Part shown: in pieces, positions 49,463-57,947 of the stretch
Numbering within the stretch: the stretch's first letter is position 1
Layout of the letters: each line of letters starts with the position of its first letter
Source: a virus
Direction: 5' to 3' (one strand)
DNA: 64,000 bases
Virus record (IMG/VR): IMGVR_UViG_3300025010_000033
Coordinates: 51,232-115,231 of that record
Notes under the pieces: generated by a model
Told to the model about the DNA's origin: nothing
Database searches by the model: none
The model's input: only the letters and a program-made list of their open reading frames with translations
Made by a program: the position numbers and the translations under genes

Positions 49463-52400
49463 ATGAAATACGCTATAACAAATGTTGTAATACCTCAAGA
49501 AAGACGCAAGGAAATAAATTCTAAATGTTTATATGTTGTTGAAAATAATTTAGATGTATTAACTCAACAAGATGTATTTTCTTGCTATTCTGGCGAGGGT
49601 GGACTTCATGGTTTAGAATTTAAAGAGTTTGATAACTATCATTCGTTCTCTGAAGCGAAAAAAGAAATAGAACTTGGAGCCTTCTTTACTCCTGCTACAA
49701 TATCGAAATTTATGGCTGATTGTATAAAACCAAGTAATCAAGATTTAATTTGTGACATGACTTGTGGCGCAGGTTCATTCTTTAATTATCTTCCAGTCGA
49801 ACACAATGTCTATGGTAATGAAATTGATATTAAATCTTATAAAGTTTCTAAATATCTTTATCCAAAAGCAAATATTTCTAATGATGATATTAGAAATTAT
49901 GCACCAGACGTTAGATTCGATCTAATTCTTGGAAATCCTCCATATAACTTAAAATTAAGAGTAGGTAAAGAAGAATACCTTTCACAACTTTATTATTGTA
50001 TGAAAGCTTCAGAACTTCTTAAACCTGCCGGATTCATGGTATTAATTGTTCCTAATTCATTTCTAGCAGATACCTTCACAGATTCGGGAATGATTAAAAC
50101 TATTAACAAATCATTTAATTTCATATGTCAATTCGATCTTCCTACAAATGCCTTTAAATCAGTAGGGGTTGAAAACTTTGCAACAAAAATAATGTTCTTT
50201 CAAAAACAATCAGAACATTTATTGACTATGCCTTATACCACTGATAAAATTCCTAACATTTTCATTACAGATGCATATGCTGAGATCATACATAATCAAT
50301 ATCTACTTCCATACATAACTAAAAAGGAATCCTTAAAAGGCAAATTATTCTTTGAAAATGTACATAATAGTGATACTCAAGAGAATGCAGAATTTCAGTA
50401 TAAAGTAAAAAAGATGTTATTTGCAATTAAACAACATCCTGCAATTAATTCATATTATGGAAAATGCTTATCTTATTTAGATAAATTTAATACTCAGAAA
50501 ATGCCAGAGGGTATGAAGTATGAGGAATGGTCTAAGGTTAAAATCACTGAGAAAAAAGTATTATCTTATCTTAAAAGAACATTGGCAAAACAATCTAAAA
50601 ATGAACGTGATGAGATCCGATTAGTTAAAACATCTTATTCAATCAAGTTAAAGGGATATTCCCAAAAGAACAAAGTGTTTCTGTCTAAATATGCAGGAGA
50701 AAAGAATATCTCTATTAATGATATGATTATTTCTGGGAAATATCCTTTTGAAGATAAAACATATCAAAAATTAATTGATAAAAAAGTCAATGATTATAAC
50801 TTTAATAGTTCTAATTTGCGTGAACTTCTTGCTAATTTAAACATATCTAATTTCCTTAATGAGTTTTCTCTTACAGATACATCCACAGGGGAAATATTAC
50901 GCCTTAACGACATTCAAAAAAGTGACATGAATAATATCATTCAAAGACGTTATAGTGTCCTTAATTACAGTATGGGTGCTGGTAAAACTCCATGTGGTAT
51001 TGCATGGTATAAATATCTATTGTCCCAAAATAAAGTCAGAAATGTATTTATTGTATCGGCAGCACTAGGAATAAATTTAACATGGGATGTAAAACTGAAT
51101 GATTACAAAGAGGATTATATTAAAATTAAATCATTAAAAGACATTAATTCTATTAAACCTAAACAAATTGTAATATTATCATTCAATATGTTAATTAAAT
51201 ATCAAAGACAAATTAAAAAGTTTATTAAAATGCAATCTCAAAAAGTGGCTTTGATTGTAGATGAATCAGACGAATTGACTAATGATAAGTCACAAAGAAC
51301 AAAAGTTACTTTAGATTGTTTTAGAAAGGTAAATTATAAACTCTTAACTACTGGAACTACTACACGTAATAATATTAATGAATTATACAGTCAACTTGAA
51401 TTACTTTATAATAATTCTGTTAATATGTTGTGTGAAGCTGATTATATTTATAAATTCAATAAGGAGAAAGAACTTAAGGAAGAATACAATGAACATTATA
51501 TGAACCCCTTTCCTGCTTATCATGGGAAAAAGTTGTTTGTTGCTAGTTTTTCACCATCTAAAATAAGTGTATTTGGTATTAAAAAAGATTGTCAGGACAT
51601 TTATAACATTGAATATCTTCAGAAAATTATTGAAAAAACAATTATTACACGTAAATTTCAGGAGGTAGTTGGGCGTAAAATTTATGAGATTATTACTCAT
51701 AGGATTAAACAAAATTCAGCAGAAAGAGAAGTTTATAAAGTAATTATGGAACAGTTTTATGAAATGCTTTATTTGTTTAGAAGTACTGGGAACAGTCGTA
51801 AAGACGCTATGTTACGTCTAATTAGGCAAATTCAATTATTAATTAAATCAACTTCAACACCAGAACAATTTAAGGAATATGCTAGTACCGAAACGCCTAA
51901 TAAATACTTAAAAATCTTTAGCTTATTAGACAAGTGGAAAAATGAAAAAGTAGCAATTGGTACAGTATTCCTAGATACTGCAAATAGTTATTATTCTAAA
52001 CTTCGTCAAAGGTATCCAGAACGAGAGATATTTATGATTCAAGGCAATGTATCCTTTACTAAAAGAAAGAGCATTATAAGCCAATTTGAGGCAACTAGTA
52101 ATGGAATTTTAGTTAGCACTCAACAAAGTTTAAAATCCAGTGTCAATATTCCAACTTGCGATAAGGTTATTATTGAGTCCATGCAATGGAATATACCAAA
52201 GATTAGTCAGTATTATTTTAGGTTTATTAGATTCAATTCAACGCAAAATAAGGAAGTACACTTCGTAACCTACGATCACACGATTGAGCAAAATTTAATG
52301 GCCTTATTAATGGCGAAAGAAAGAATTAATGAGTATATCAAAACATTAGATTTTCAAGACCAAGAGGAAATTTATGAGGAATTTGACGTAGATTTGGGCA

Positions 52401-52480
52401 TACTCGACGCACTAATAGAAAAGGGAGAAGATGAGAATGGACATGTAAAGTTGACATGGGGAGAACAAAAGATAGTATAA
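49463..52480 (+). CDS. N6-adenine DNA methylase fused to SNF2/SF2 helicase (1005 aa)
   Basis: Methylase motifs: CDMTCGAGSF (SAM-binding motif I, about 97-106) and DLILGNPPYN (motif IV, about 155). From about 500, helicase motifs follow: YSMGAGKTPCG (Walker A), VALIVDESDELTND (DE-box), KLLTTGTTTRNNINELYSQL (III), GILVSTQQSLKSSVNI (V) and YYFRFIRFN (VI). Such fusions resemble P1 DarB-like antirestriction proteins and type I/III-like enzymes. The start ATG follows AAGGAGTTGAAGAGA. Possible self-modification or counter-restriction function. Confidence 0.85.
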   Translation: MKYAITNVVIPQERRKEINSKCLYVVENNLDVLTQQDVFSCYSGEGGLHGLEFKEFDNYHSFSEAKKEIELGAFFTPATISKFMADCIKPSNQDLICDMTCGAGSFFNYLPVEHNVYGNEIDIKSYKVSKYLYPKANISNDDIRNYAPDVRFDLILGNPPYNLKLRVGKEEYLSQLYYCMKASELLKPAGFMVLIVPNSFLADTFTDSGMIKTINKSFNFICQFDLPTNAFKSVGVENFATKIMFFQKQSEHLLTMPYTTDKIPNIFITDAYAEIIHNQYLLPYITKKESLKGKLFFENVHNSDTQENAEFQYKVKKMLFAIKQHPAINSYYGKCLSYLDKFNTQKMPEGMKYEEWSKVKITEKKVLSYLKRTLAKQSKNERDEIRLVKTSYSIKLKGYSQKNKVFLSKYAGEKNISINDMIISGKYPFEDKTYQKLIDKKVNDYNFNSSNLRELLANLNISNFLNEFSLTDTSTGEILRLNDIQKSDMNNIIQRRYSVLNYSMGAGKTPCGIAWYKYLLSQNKVRNVFIVSAALGINLTWDVKLNDYKEDYIKIKSLKDINSIKPKQIVILSFNMLIKYQRQIKKFIKMQSQKVALIVDESDELTNDKSQRTKVTLDCFRKVNYKLLTTGTTTRNNINELYSQLELLYNNSVNMLCEADYIYKFNKEKELKEEYNEHYMNPFPAYHGKKLFVASFSPSKISVFGIKKDCQDIYNIEYLQKIIEKTIITRKFQEVVGRKIYEIITHRIKQNSAEREVYKVIMEQFYEMLYLFRSTGNSRKDAMLRLIRQIQLLIKSTSTPEQFKEYASTETPNKYLKIFSLLDKWKNEKVAIGTVFLDTANSYYSKLRQRYPEREIFMIQGNVSFTKRKSIISQFEATSNGILVSTQQSLKSSVNIPTCDKVIIESMQWNIPKISQYYFRFIRFNSTQNKEVHFVTYDHTIEQNLMALLMAKERINEYIKTLDFQDQEEIYEEFDVDLGILDALIEKGEDENGHVKLTWGEQKIV

Positions 52481-52485
52481 GGCAT

Positions 52486-52518
52486 AGAGGAAATGAACTA
52501 AAATGGTTTGTTTCCTCT
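52486..52518 (+). terminator. Terminator
   Basis: AGAGGAAA/TTTCCTCT, long loop, followed by CTTTGTTCCC. Confidence 0.6.
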
Positions 52519-52582
52519 CTTTGTTCCCTATTATAAAGTAAAAAATAATTATTTATCTATTGCAATTTGTTTAGTTTTCATA

Positions 52583-52588
52583 TAAAAT
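52583..52588 (+). promoter_or_regulatory. Promoter -10
   Basis: TTGCAA at 52560 and TAAAAT, 17 bases apart, upstream of 52626. Confidence 0.5.
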
Positions 52589-52625
52589 AAGCAATAAGAA
52601 GCAAACTAGAAGGAGCGTGTAACTT

Positions 52626-52982
52626 ATGTCTAAATTAGCAGTACATAATGATGGTGTTTGCTCAGTGGTTGACCCATTCATAACAACTAATGAAAGATGT
52701 TTAACTTTTAAGTATGCAGGAAATGACAAAGTAGAGAAAGCAAAAAATCTTTCAAACTTATTAGATCAAAACAAAATAGATTATGTTTGCTATCTTGAAA
52801 CAGGGAATTATTACCCTTGTCAATTTATCCTTAGAAGAAGTGGCAGAAAGTGGAATGATATAATGAAGTTGGTTAACAGTGTTCAATCTCCAAAATACGA
52901 TTATGCTAAGATTGACTTCTATATAACTGACGAAGTAAAGAAAAATGTTTTAGGTAAAATTCAAGTAATTCAATATTGTTAG
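52626..52982 (+). CDS. Hypothetical protein (118 aa)
   Basis: MSKLAVHNDGVCSVVDPFITTNERCLTFKYAGNDKVEKAKNLSNLLDQNKIDYVCYLETGNYYPCQF...; cysteine-containing alpha/beta. AGAAGGAGCGTGTAACTT precedes the ATG. Unknown. Confidence 0.7.
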   Translation: MSKLAVHNDGVCSVVDPFITTNERCLTFKYAGNDKVEKAKNLSNLLDQNKIDYVCYLETGNYYPCQFILRRSGRKWNDIMKLVNSVQSPKYDYAKIDFYITDEVKKNVLGKIQVIQYC

Positions 52983-52993
52983 TCCAATAAACC

Positions 52994-53022
52994 TTACATT
53001 TCCAATACTAAAATGGTATAAT
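52994..53022 (+). promoter_or_regulatory. Promoter
   Basis: TTACAT, 17 bases, TATAAT with extended TGG. Confidence 0.65.
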
Positions 53023-53058
53023 ATGTATAACAAAATCAACTAGAAAGAGGGAATTAAA

Positions 53059-53217
53059 ATGGAAATTACTTTTGAACAACTGAAGAAAACTATGCTAAAT
53101 GGATTAGAAGGAGAATTTAAAAGATCAATTGAAGGGATTATTGATTGCAGTGAGAAAATCGGAAAAACAGTTCCAGAAACAATGGATAAAATTACTAAGA
53201 TATTATTAGGACAATAG
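53059..53217 (+). CDS. Small acidic/helical protein (52 aa)
   Basis: MEITFEQLKKTMLNGLEGEFKRSIEGIIDCSEKIGKTVPETMDKITKILLGQ. AGAGGGAATTAAA precedes the ATG. A reverse-strand frame across it (53040-53240) is a shadow. Unknown. Confidence 0.65.
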   Translation: MEITFEQLKKTMLNGLEGEFKRSIEGIIDCSEKIGKTVPETMDKITKILLGQ

Positions 53218-53228
53218 GTTGATTGAAG

Positions 53229-53272
53229 GTTACACACCAATAATTCTATAACAAATTGGCGTGTGACATTGA
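53229..53272 (+). promoter_or_regulatory. AUAACA-loop hairpin 8
   Basis: GTTACACACCAAT/ATTGGCGTGTGAC (one U.G, one A.C; 53229-53241 with 53255-53267), loop AATTCTATAACAA, followed by ATTGAACC. Confidence 0.65.
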
Positions 53273-53302
53273 ACCAAAATATTGTAGAAAGAAGGAATTA
53301 TA

Positions 53303-53656
53303 ATGAATTTATCAGAAATTACTCAAGATGCTTTTCAGATAATCAAAGATTTTAAACATGGTCATGGTCGTTATTCTTTGATTGTATCAAGTGAGTCAAA
53401 ATATGGAGATTTTTCAATTGAATATCGAATGTTAAATAATGAAATTAATCAAATTTTGGTATCTGAGAGAATAGCACCTAATCATAGTTCTAAATTCGTG
53501 GTTACTCCAAATAATTTCCGTACTATCACAGAACAAGGATTCGAAGCAGACAAATTCTTTGATAAAATCATAAAGGAAATGAATTTTGATGCTGTAGAGG
53601 TTCGTTGTTTTCCAGCCGATATGGAAGAAATATATTGTCAAGAATTTAATATCTAG
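53303..53656 (+). CDS. Hypothetical protein (117 aa)
   Basis: MNLSEITQDAFQIIKDFKHGHGRYSLIVSSESKYGDFSIEYRMLNNEINQILVSERI...; beta-rich. AAGAAGGAATTATA precedes the ATG. Unknown. Confidence 0.7.
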   Translation: MNLSEITQDAFQIIKDFKHGHGRYSLIVSSESKYGDFSIEYRMLNNEINQILVSERIAPNHSSKFVVTPNNFRTITEQGFEADKFFDKIIKEMNFDAVEVRCFPADMEEIYCQEFNI

Positions 53657-53666
53657 GTTGAAATCT

Positions 53667-53707
53667 GAGGTATTAGTATAACAATAACGATATGATCCCT
53701 CGACTTG
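53667..53707 (+). promoter_or_regulatory. AUAACA-loop hairpin 9
   Basis: GAGGTATTA/TGATCCCTC with one mismatch (53667-53675 with 53693-53701), loop GTATAACAATAACGATA, then GACTTGAG. Confidence 0.6.
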
Positions 53708-53741
53708 AGTCTATAAATTAATTAGAAAGAGGGAATATATT

Positions 53742-54005
53742 ATGGGTATGATTAAAGAAAATGCAATGGAATTAAAGGCTAAAATCGAGAACCGTCACAC
53801 CTTCGAACCAATTAATTTAAAATGTAATGGCGGTACGTTCTATGGAAGAGGTTGCCTTAATTATGTAGATTCTGGTGATAATGTAAATGGAATTTGGTGG
53901 TTTTCTAATGGTAGTGTAGGTGGTAGTTTTGAGGCCAGTGAAGAATTTGTGCTAACCACTATCGGAATTAATTACCAAGAAATTAAGGAGTATTTTGAAG
54001 GATAA
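53742..54005 (+). CDS. Hypothetical protein (87 aa)
   Basis: MGMIKENAMELKAKIENRHTFEPINLKCNGGTFYGRGCLNYVDSGDNVNGIWWFSNGSVGGS...; Gly/Trp-rich beta protein. AGAGGGAATATATT precedes the ATG. Unknown. Confidence 0.7.
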   Translation: MGMIKENAMELKAKIENRHTFEPINLKCNGGTFYGRGCLNYVDSGDNVNGIWWFSNGSVGGSFEASEEFVLTTIGINYQEIKEYFEG

Positions 54006-54031
54006 ATCAATTAAGAAAGAAGGAATTATTT

Positions 54032-54217
54032 ATGTCTGAAATTTCAATTTGGCAATTAAACAGAACTGATAATCAAGGCAATATCATTTCAGGTTATCAA
54101 GACATTTCCAAAAACGTAACACGCGAACAGGCAATAACAGATTATCTTTACTACTTGGAGACCTCAGAAGGGATTGAAAATCCTAAGTGTGAGTGCATTG
54201 AAATTGATTGGGAATAA
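54032..54217 (+). CDS. Hypothetical protein (61 aa)
   Basis: MSEISIWQLNRTDNQGNIISGYQDISKNVTREQAITDYLYYLETSEGIENPKCECIEIDWE. GAAAGAAGGAATTATTT precedes the ATG. Unknown. Confidence 0.7.
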   Translation: MSEISIWQLNRTDNQGNIISGYQDISKNVTREQAITDYLYYLETSEGIENPKCECIEIDWE

Positions 54218-54237
54218 ATTAATTGCATATGGAGAAT

Positions 54238-54297
54238 AGGCAATAACAATAGTACCATAACAGAACCGTTATAACAGGTTGTTGCCTTCCTTTCGAG
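54238..54297 (+). promoter_or_regulatory. AUAACA-loop hairpin 10 (three AUAACA copies)
   Basis: AGGCAATAAC/GTTGTTGCCT (54238-54247 with 54278-54287), with loop copies of ATAACA at 54243, 54257 and 54271, then TTCCTTTCGAGG. Confidence 0.7.
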
Positions 54298-54330
54298 GTA
54301 AAGTTGACTAAATATGAAGGAGTGGAAATT

Positions 54331-54492
54331 ATGGAGAAAATTGACTCTATTAATATTCATTGTAGATGGTTTGATAGCAATACAGAAAGGGAGCGTATTC
54401 AAAGATTAATACTCAAAGGTAAAGTAGAAGGGGAAATAATCCAACATAACGAAACTGGAGAAGATTATTGGGGATGGTGGAAAAGATCCTAG
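54331..54492 (+). CDS. Hypothetical protein (53 aa)
   Basis: MEKIDSINIHCRWFDSNTERERIQRLILKGKVEGEIIQHNETGEDYWGWWKRS. GAAGGAGTGGAAATT precedes the ATG. Unknown. Confidence 0.65.
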   Translation: MEKIDSINIHCRWFDSNTERERIQRLILKGKVEGEIIQHNETGEDYWGWWKRS

Positions 54493-54526
54493 TAAACAAT
54501 AATTTTAAATGAAAAGGAGAAAAATT

Positions 54527-54718
54527 ATGAAAAACTATTTAGTAGAATTAATACTTGAACCGAGACTACCACAAGGAAAATATATTGGGCGTAGGTATAT
54601 AACTATTAAATTACCTGCTGATAATGAAATTGACGCAGGTAATTTTGCAAAAGAATCAATAGAAGTGTTATTGATTTCTAATGTATTGGTTATAGTAAAT
54701 AAAGTATTGGAAAGTTAA
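54527..54718 (+). CDS. Hypothetical protein (63 aa)
   Basis: MKNYLVELILEPRLPQGKYIGRRYITIKLPADNEIDAGNFAKESIEVLLISN...; beta-alpha. GAAAAGGAGAAAAATT precedes the ATG. Unknown. Confidence 0.7.
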   Translation: MKNYLVELILEPRLPQGKYIGRRYITIKLPADNEIDAGNFAKESIEVLLISNVLVIVNKVLES

Positions 54719-54739
54719 TGTCTAGGGGCATTTAAAGCC

Positions 54740-54818
54740 CTTCTGAGCGTCAATAATGCTATAACAGTCATATATATCCATAACAGCAGAGTAAGGGACG
54801 TTCAGAAGAGTTCTGAAG
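54740..54818 (+). promoter_or_regulatory. AUAACA-loop hairpin 11
   Basis: CTTCTGAGCGTC/GACGTTCAGAAG (one G.U; 54740-54751 with 54797-54808), two ATAACAG in the 45-base loop, then AGTTCTGAAG. Confidence 0.7.
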
Positions 54819-54849
54819 ACTCTAAAAATAAATTGTTGGAGGTTATTTT

Positions 54850-55188
54850 ATGAAAATATTGCAATTTGATTATCTTCAGGCAGAATATGATGGAGAAGTG
54901 CTAAAAGATTTTCTTATCGAACAGTTACCACGCTTTATAAATTGTGAACAAATGCAAACATACATAAAATCATCCGATGGATTTTGGCAAGATGTTAGAA
55001 ATGAAATAACAAAGCAAAAAAGAGTTAAAAGGTTCAGTGAATTAGAAGATTATAAATGGATATTAGATTACCTTAATTTTTTAGCTGACAGAGATTTAGC
55101 AAAGGCAATAAACAAAGGATTGAACACAAGAAATAAAAAGTATGCGGATCTTGAAAAATTCTTTATTAAATATTCAAAGGCAGCATGA
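54850..55188 (+). CDS. Hypothetical protein (112 aa)
   Basis: MKILQFDYLQAEYDGEVLKDFLIEQLPRFINCEQMQTYIKSSDGFWQDVRNEITKQKRVKRF...; helical. TTGGAGGTTATTTT precedes the ATG. Unknown. Confidence 0.7.
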   Translation: MKILQFDYLQAEYDGEVLKDFLIEQLPRFINCEQMQTYIKSSDGFWQDVRNEITKQKRVKRFSELEDYKWILDYLNFLADRDLAKAINKGLNTRNKKYADLEKFFIKYSKAA

Positions 55189-55228
55189 ATGTACCATTTG
55201 CTCAGGTTAACAAAAGGAGGAATAACAA

Positions 55229-55435
55229 TTGATTATTAATATTGATCCTTATCAAAATACCTTTTATTCTCGTAAAATCAATAATAATCTATACAGACAT
55301 GAGGGCAGACAGAATACAATTGAATTTGTGATTGATAGTAAAACTCCAAAGACTCAAGAAGAAATTCTCGATTTTTTAGAATCAAAGTCAATAGATTATC
55401 TATTAAATAGAGAAGGAACTATCATAGATATTTAA
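55229..55435 (+). CDS. Hypothetical protein (68 aa)
   Basis: TTG start (AAAGGAGGAATAACA upstream). Reads MIINIDPYQNTFYSRKINNNLYRHEGRQNTIEFVIDSKTPKTQEEILDFLESKSIDYLLNREG. Unknown. Confidence 0.65.
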   Translation: MIINIDPYQNTFYSRKINNNLYRHEGRQNTIEFVIDSKTPKTQEEILDFLESKSIDYLLNREGTIIDI

Positions 55436-55447
55436 AGAGTTTATGCT

Positions 55448-55506
55448 CTTTATCTTAAATCTATCATAACAGAAGCCCTATATAGGTTGATGGATTTAAG
55501 ATAAAG
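55448..55506 (+). promoter_or_regulatory. AUAACA-loop hairpin 12 (18-bp stem)
   Basis: CTTTATCTTAAATCTATC/GATGGATTTAAGATAAAG (one U.G; 55448-55465 with 55489-55506) with ATAACAG in the loop. No UUCGAG follows. Confidence 0.65.
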
Positions 55507-55557
55507 GATATAAATCTAATCATTATATCCTAAAATAAAATCAAAGGAGGTAACAAA

Positions 55558-55665
55558 ATGAGCAAATTAAAATTACTCCAAGAATTCAAAAACATTTGCG
55601 ATACTCATTCTATTCCATTCACTTTTAAGTCATTTGACATGTTTCTTACTCATATTTCTAAATAA
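55558..55665 (+). CDS. Small protein (35 aa)
   Basis: AAAGGAGGTAACAAA precedes ATG; reads MSKLKLLQEFKNICDTHSIPFTFKSFDMFLTHISK. Strong ribosome site, but too short to assign. Unknown. Confidence 0.55.
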   Translation: MSKLKLLQEFKNICDTHSIPFTFKSFDMFLTHISK

Positions 55666-55725
55666 TCTTACATATTCTATATCAACTATAAACCAAAAAT
55701 AAAATTATTGAAAGAAGGTAATCAA

Positions 55726-56016
55726 ATGCAAAAACCTAAAAATATCAAAAACTTAACCCATTCTGCTTCAAAACTTAATATCTTATACTTAGGCAAAGAA
55801 ATTGTTTACACAGGCACAGGACACTCCTTAAGACCTTATCGTGGAGAAATCATTAACATTGCTTATTACTCAGACCTTGAACCTGTTCCATATGCAGAAA
55901 TCAAGTTAAAGATATGGAACAGCCGGACAGTAACTAAAATTCTTCCATTATCTGATGTTGTTTTGGTATCTTCTTTGAAGAAAACTAAAACTAAGAAATC
56001 TAAGATAGCAGCATAA
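55726..56016 (+). CDS. Hypothetical protein (96 aa)
   Basis: MQKPKNIKNLTHSASKLNILYLGKEIVYTGTGHSLRPYRGEIINIAYYSDLEPVPYAEIKLKI...; beta-rich with basic tail (KKTKTKKSKIAA). GAAAGAAGGTAATCAA precedes the ATG. Nucleic-acid binding is likely. Confidence 0.7.
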   Translation: MQKPKNIKNLTHSASKLNILYLGKEIVYTGTGHSLRPYRGEIINIAYYSDLEPVPYAEIKLKIWNSRTVTKILPLSDVVLVSSLKKTKTKKSKIAA

Positions 56017-56035
56017 TTCAATATCTTTTCTATGG

Positions 56036-56090
56036 ACACTGTAAAGCGTAAAATAATTATAACAATTGATTCCCATACGTTGTACAGTGT
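56036..56090 (+). promoter_or_regulatory. AUAACA-loop hairpin 13
   Basis: ACACTGTAAAGCGTA/TACGTTGTACAGTGT (one G.U, one mismatch; 56036-56050 with 56076-56090), TATAACAA in the loop. Confidence 0.65.
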
Positions 56091-56172
56091 AATTCTTAAA
56101 AGGTATTAGTTAAACTCAATGCTAATATCTCAACTATTGTATAACAAAATCAAAAGGAGGACAGGAGATATC

Positions 56173-56502
56173 ATGTCAAAATTATCTAATGTAGAAATCA
56201 TTGCAATTGAAGCATCTAAAAAAGAATATATTTATAATGGTGAGAATATTTTTACTTTTGCTCAGTGGGAAAAGAGAGGATTCGGAGTTAAGAATGGGCA
56301 AAAAGCATTTATCAAGACTAGATTAATGAGTCAGGGAGAAAATCCAAGATCGATCCCAGTATCGCTTTATACCATCGAACAGGTAAAATATAACGAAGAC
56401 TTATGGAATGGCAGACCTCGCAAACCACGACAAATAAAAGATGAAATTGGTTATTATCTTGTAAACAAGCAACGTACTCAGAGGGAAGTTATTATGGTAT
56501 AA
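56173..56502 (+). CDS. Hypothetical protein (109 aa), ArdC-N-like segment
   Basis: MSKLSNVEIIAIEASKKEYIYNGENIFTFAQWEKRGFGVKNGQKAFIKTRLM...; the FTFAQWEKRGFGVKNGQKAF pattern recalls the N-terminal module of ArdC-type antirestriction proteins, but similarity is weak. AAAAGGAGGACAGGAGATATC precedes the ATG. Confidence 0.6.
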   Translation: MSKLSNVEIIAIEASKKEYIYNGENIFTFAQWEKRGFGVKNGQKAFIKTRLMSQGENPRSIPVSLYTIEQVKYNEDLWNGRPRKPRQIKDEIGYYLVNKQRTQREVIMV

Positions 56503-56509
56503 TCTTGTA

Positions 56510-56542
56510 AATGTCATAACAGCCATAACACGGACGTTCGAG
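56510..56542 (+). promoter_or_regulatory. AUAACA-loop hairpin 14
   Basis: AATGTC/GACGTT (one U.G; 56510-56515 with 56533-56538), loop with two ATAACA, then TTCGAG overlapping the right arm. Confidence 0.6.
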
Positions 56543-56582
56543 AGGTTCAGAAGATATTTTTAAATTATTAGGAGGAATTATT

Positions 56583-56834
56583 ATGCAAAGTGGTTTACAG
56601 TCTAAAAATGAGTATATTCTATATCGTTCTATGTATAACAATGAACTTCACAATGCTATAATGGATAAGGATGTTCAAGCGATTGAAATATTATTAGATG
56701 GATTAACAAAAGCACATTTGAAGAATTATGATTTTAGCCTATATGATTCAAATACTTTTATTGATATTGATTATGTTTACAATGAGCACGTAAAACAAAT
56801 TGAAGAATTGGAGGCATATTGTCGTGGTTTATAA
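56583..56834 (+). CDS. Hypothetical protein (83 aa)
   Basis: MQSGLQSKNEYILYRSMYNNELHNAIMDKDVQAIEILLDGLTKAHLKNYDFSLYD...; helical. TTAGGAGGAATTATT precedes the ATG. Unknown. Confidence 0.7.
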   Translation: MQSGLQSKNEYILYRSMYNNELHNAIMDKDVQAIEILLDGLTKAHLKNYDFSLYDSNTFIDIDYVYNEHVKQIEELEAYCRGL

Positions 56835-56916
56835 ATTCAAGCAAGCAATTGTAAATGGTGATCAATATATTTATGGATTTGGATTTTATTTGTCAATTGT
56901 GAAGTGGTATAGGTAA
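56824..56916 (+). CDS. Possible small overlapping protein (30 aa)
   Basis: GTG start nine bases after GGAGG, overlapping the 3' end of the previous gene; reads MVYKFKQAIVNGDQYIYGFGFYLSIVKWYR. Weak support from length alone. Confidence 0.4.
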   Translation: MVYKFKQAIVNGDQYIYGFGFYLSIVKWYR

Positions 56917-56970
56917 TTATCCCATAAGTCTATTATTTAACTTATTCTAAATTAGAAAGGAAATGATAAA

Positions 56971-57414
56971 ATGAAATTTGCAAAATATTATGATGTTACA
57001 AGTAAAATGAATCAACTAATTGATAAAGGTGAATTATTCTCCTATGCAAAAGACTACTATAAGAAGTTATTTATATGTATGGATACCAATGACTTTTGGA
57101 TTAGTAGAGTGTTAGAGGGATATAACAGTGAGTATGACCAGGAACAGGGTAAATGGCTAATCGAGAGAGAAAAGATTGATAAATATGCTTTTATTGATTT
57201 CCTCTCAGAAAAGACTGATAAAAAGTATGAGGTTAACGACAGACATCAAAGAAAAGATATTATTGATAAAATACCAGTAGACAAAGTAATTAAATACCTA
57301 ATATTAATGGATGATGATAGAGGACTTGAAGGTTGGGACAGTCTTGAATGTGATAGTTTAGAAGAAGTTATAGAAGCATTAGATGGTGGATTTGGAATTG
57401 AAGTATTGACATAA
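56971..57414 (+). CDS. Hypothetical protein (147 aa)
   Basis: MKFAKYYDVTSKMNQLIDKGELFSYAKDYYKKLFICMDTNDFWISRVLEGYNSEYDQEQGKWL...; alpha-rich. GAAAGGAAATGATAAA precedes the ATG. Unknown. Confidence 0.7.
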   Translation: MKFAKYYDVTSKMNQLIDKGELFSYAKDYYKKLFICMDTNDFWISRVLEGYNSEYDQEQGKWLIEREKIDKYAFIDFLSEKTDKKYEVNDRHQRKDIIDKIPVDKVIKYLILMDDDRGLEGWDSLECDSLEEVIEALDGGFGIEVLT

Positions 57415-57477
57415 GAAAATTAGCATGAAAGCAAGCTTACTAGAAAGCAGAATTAAATTAAGGGAGAGTGTATTAAT

Positions 57478-57687
57478 ATGTTAGCAAGAACATTTGAACC
57501 ATTTGACATGGAATCTTTTATTGAGTATGTGGAAAGATTGTTTGAAATATGGGACAGAATGGTTAAAAGAAATCAAAGAAATGATTTCTCCATTGGAGGC
57601 ATTTTTAATGGTTTTAATGTAGTAGTTGATAGTAATTCAACAGTTGATTCTATAAAGTTAGCTTGGGTTAATTATTGGAAGGAATAA
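57478..57687 (+). CDS. Hypothetical protein (69 aa)
   Basis: MLARTFEPFDMESFIEYVERLFEIWDRMVKRNQRNDFSIGGIFNGFNVVVD...; helical. GGGAGAGTGTATTAAT precedes the ATG. Unknown. Confidence 0.7.
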   Translation: MLARTFEPFDMESFIEYVERLFEIWDRMVKRNQRNDFSIGGIFNGFNVVVDSNSTVDSIKLAWVNYWKE

Positions 57688-57732
57688 ATTAACTGGTCTG
57701 ATCCAGTATAAAACGCCTTAAGCTCAGAGCGT

Positions 57733-57758
57733 TAGCAGGGTTCATAACAATCCTGCTA
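57733..57758 (+). promoter_or_regulatory. AUAACA-loop hairpin 15
   Basis: TAGCAGGG/TCCTGCTA (57733-57740 with 57751-57758, one G.U), loop TTCATAACAA. Confidence 0.7.
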
Positions 57759-57789
57759 GGTGGTATCAAAAAATAGGAGGTGCAATAAT

Positions 57790-57906
57790 ATGACAAAAGT
57801 GGTATGCCCAAACTGTAAAACTAGTTTTGAAAATTTTGAAATGAACATTAACCTAGAATCAGGTGAAGTAGAGTTCTTTTGTCCTGCTTGCGGAGAGAGT
57901 CTATAA
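57790..57906 (+). CDS. Small zinc-ribbon protein (38 aa)
   Basis: CPNCKTSF...CPACGES in a 38-aa protein: a minimal CxxC/CxxC zinc ribbon. GGAGGTGCAATAAT precedes the ATG. Perhaps binds RNA polymerase or ribosome. Confidence 0.7.
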   Translation: MTKVVCPNCKTSFENFEMNINLESGEVEFFCPACGESL

Positions 57907-57947
57907 AAAGTAAAACTTAACGGAGTGAAGAAAGGAGTTAATTTAAA

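Noticed and set aside
53040-53240. Minus-strand frame of 66 codons
   Set aside because: Antisense to the 52-aa gene at 53059-53217, which has ribosome site and promoter.
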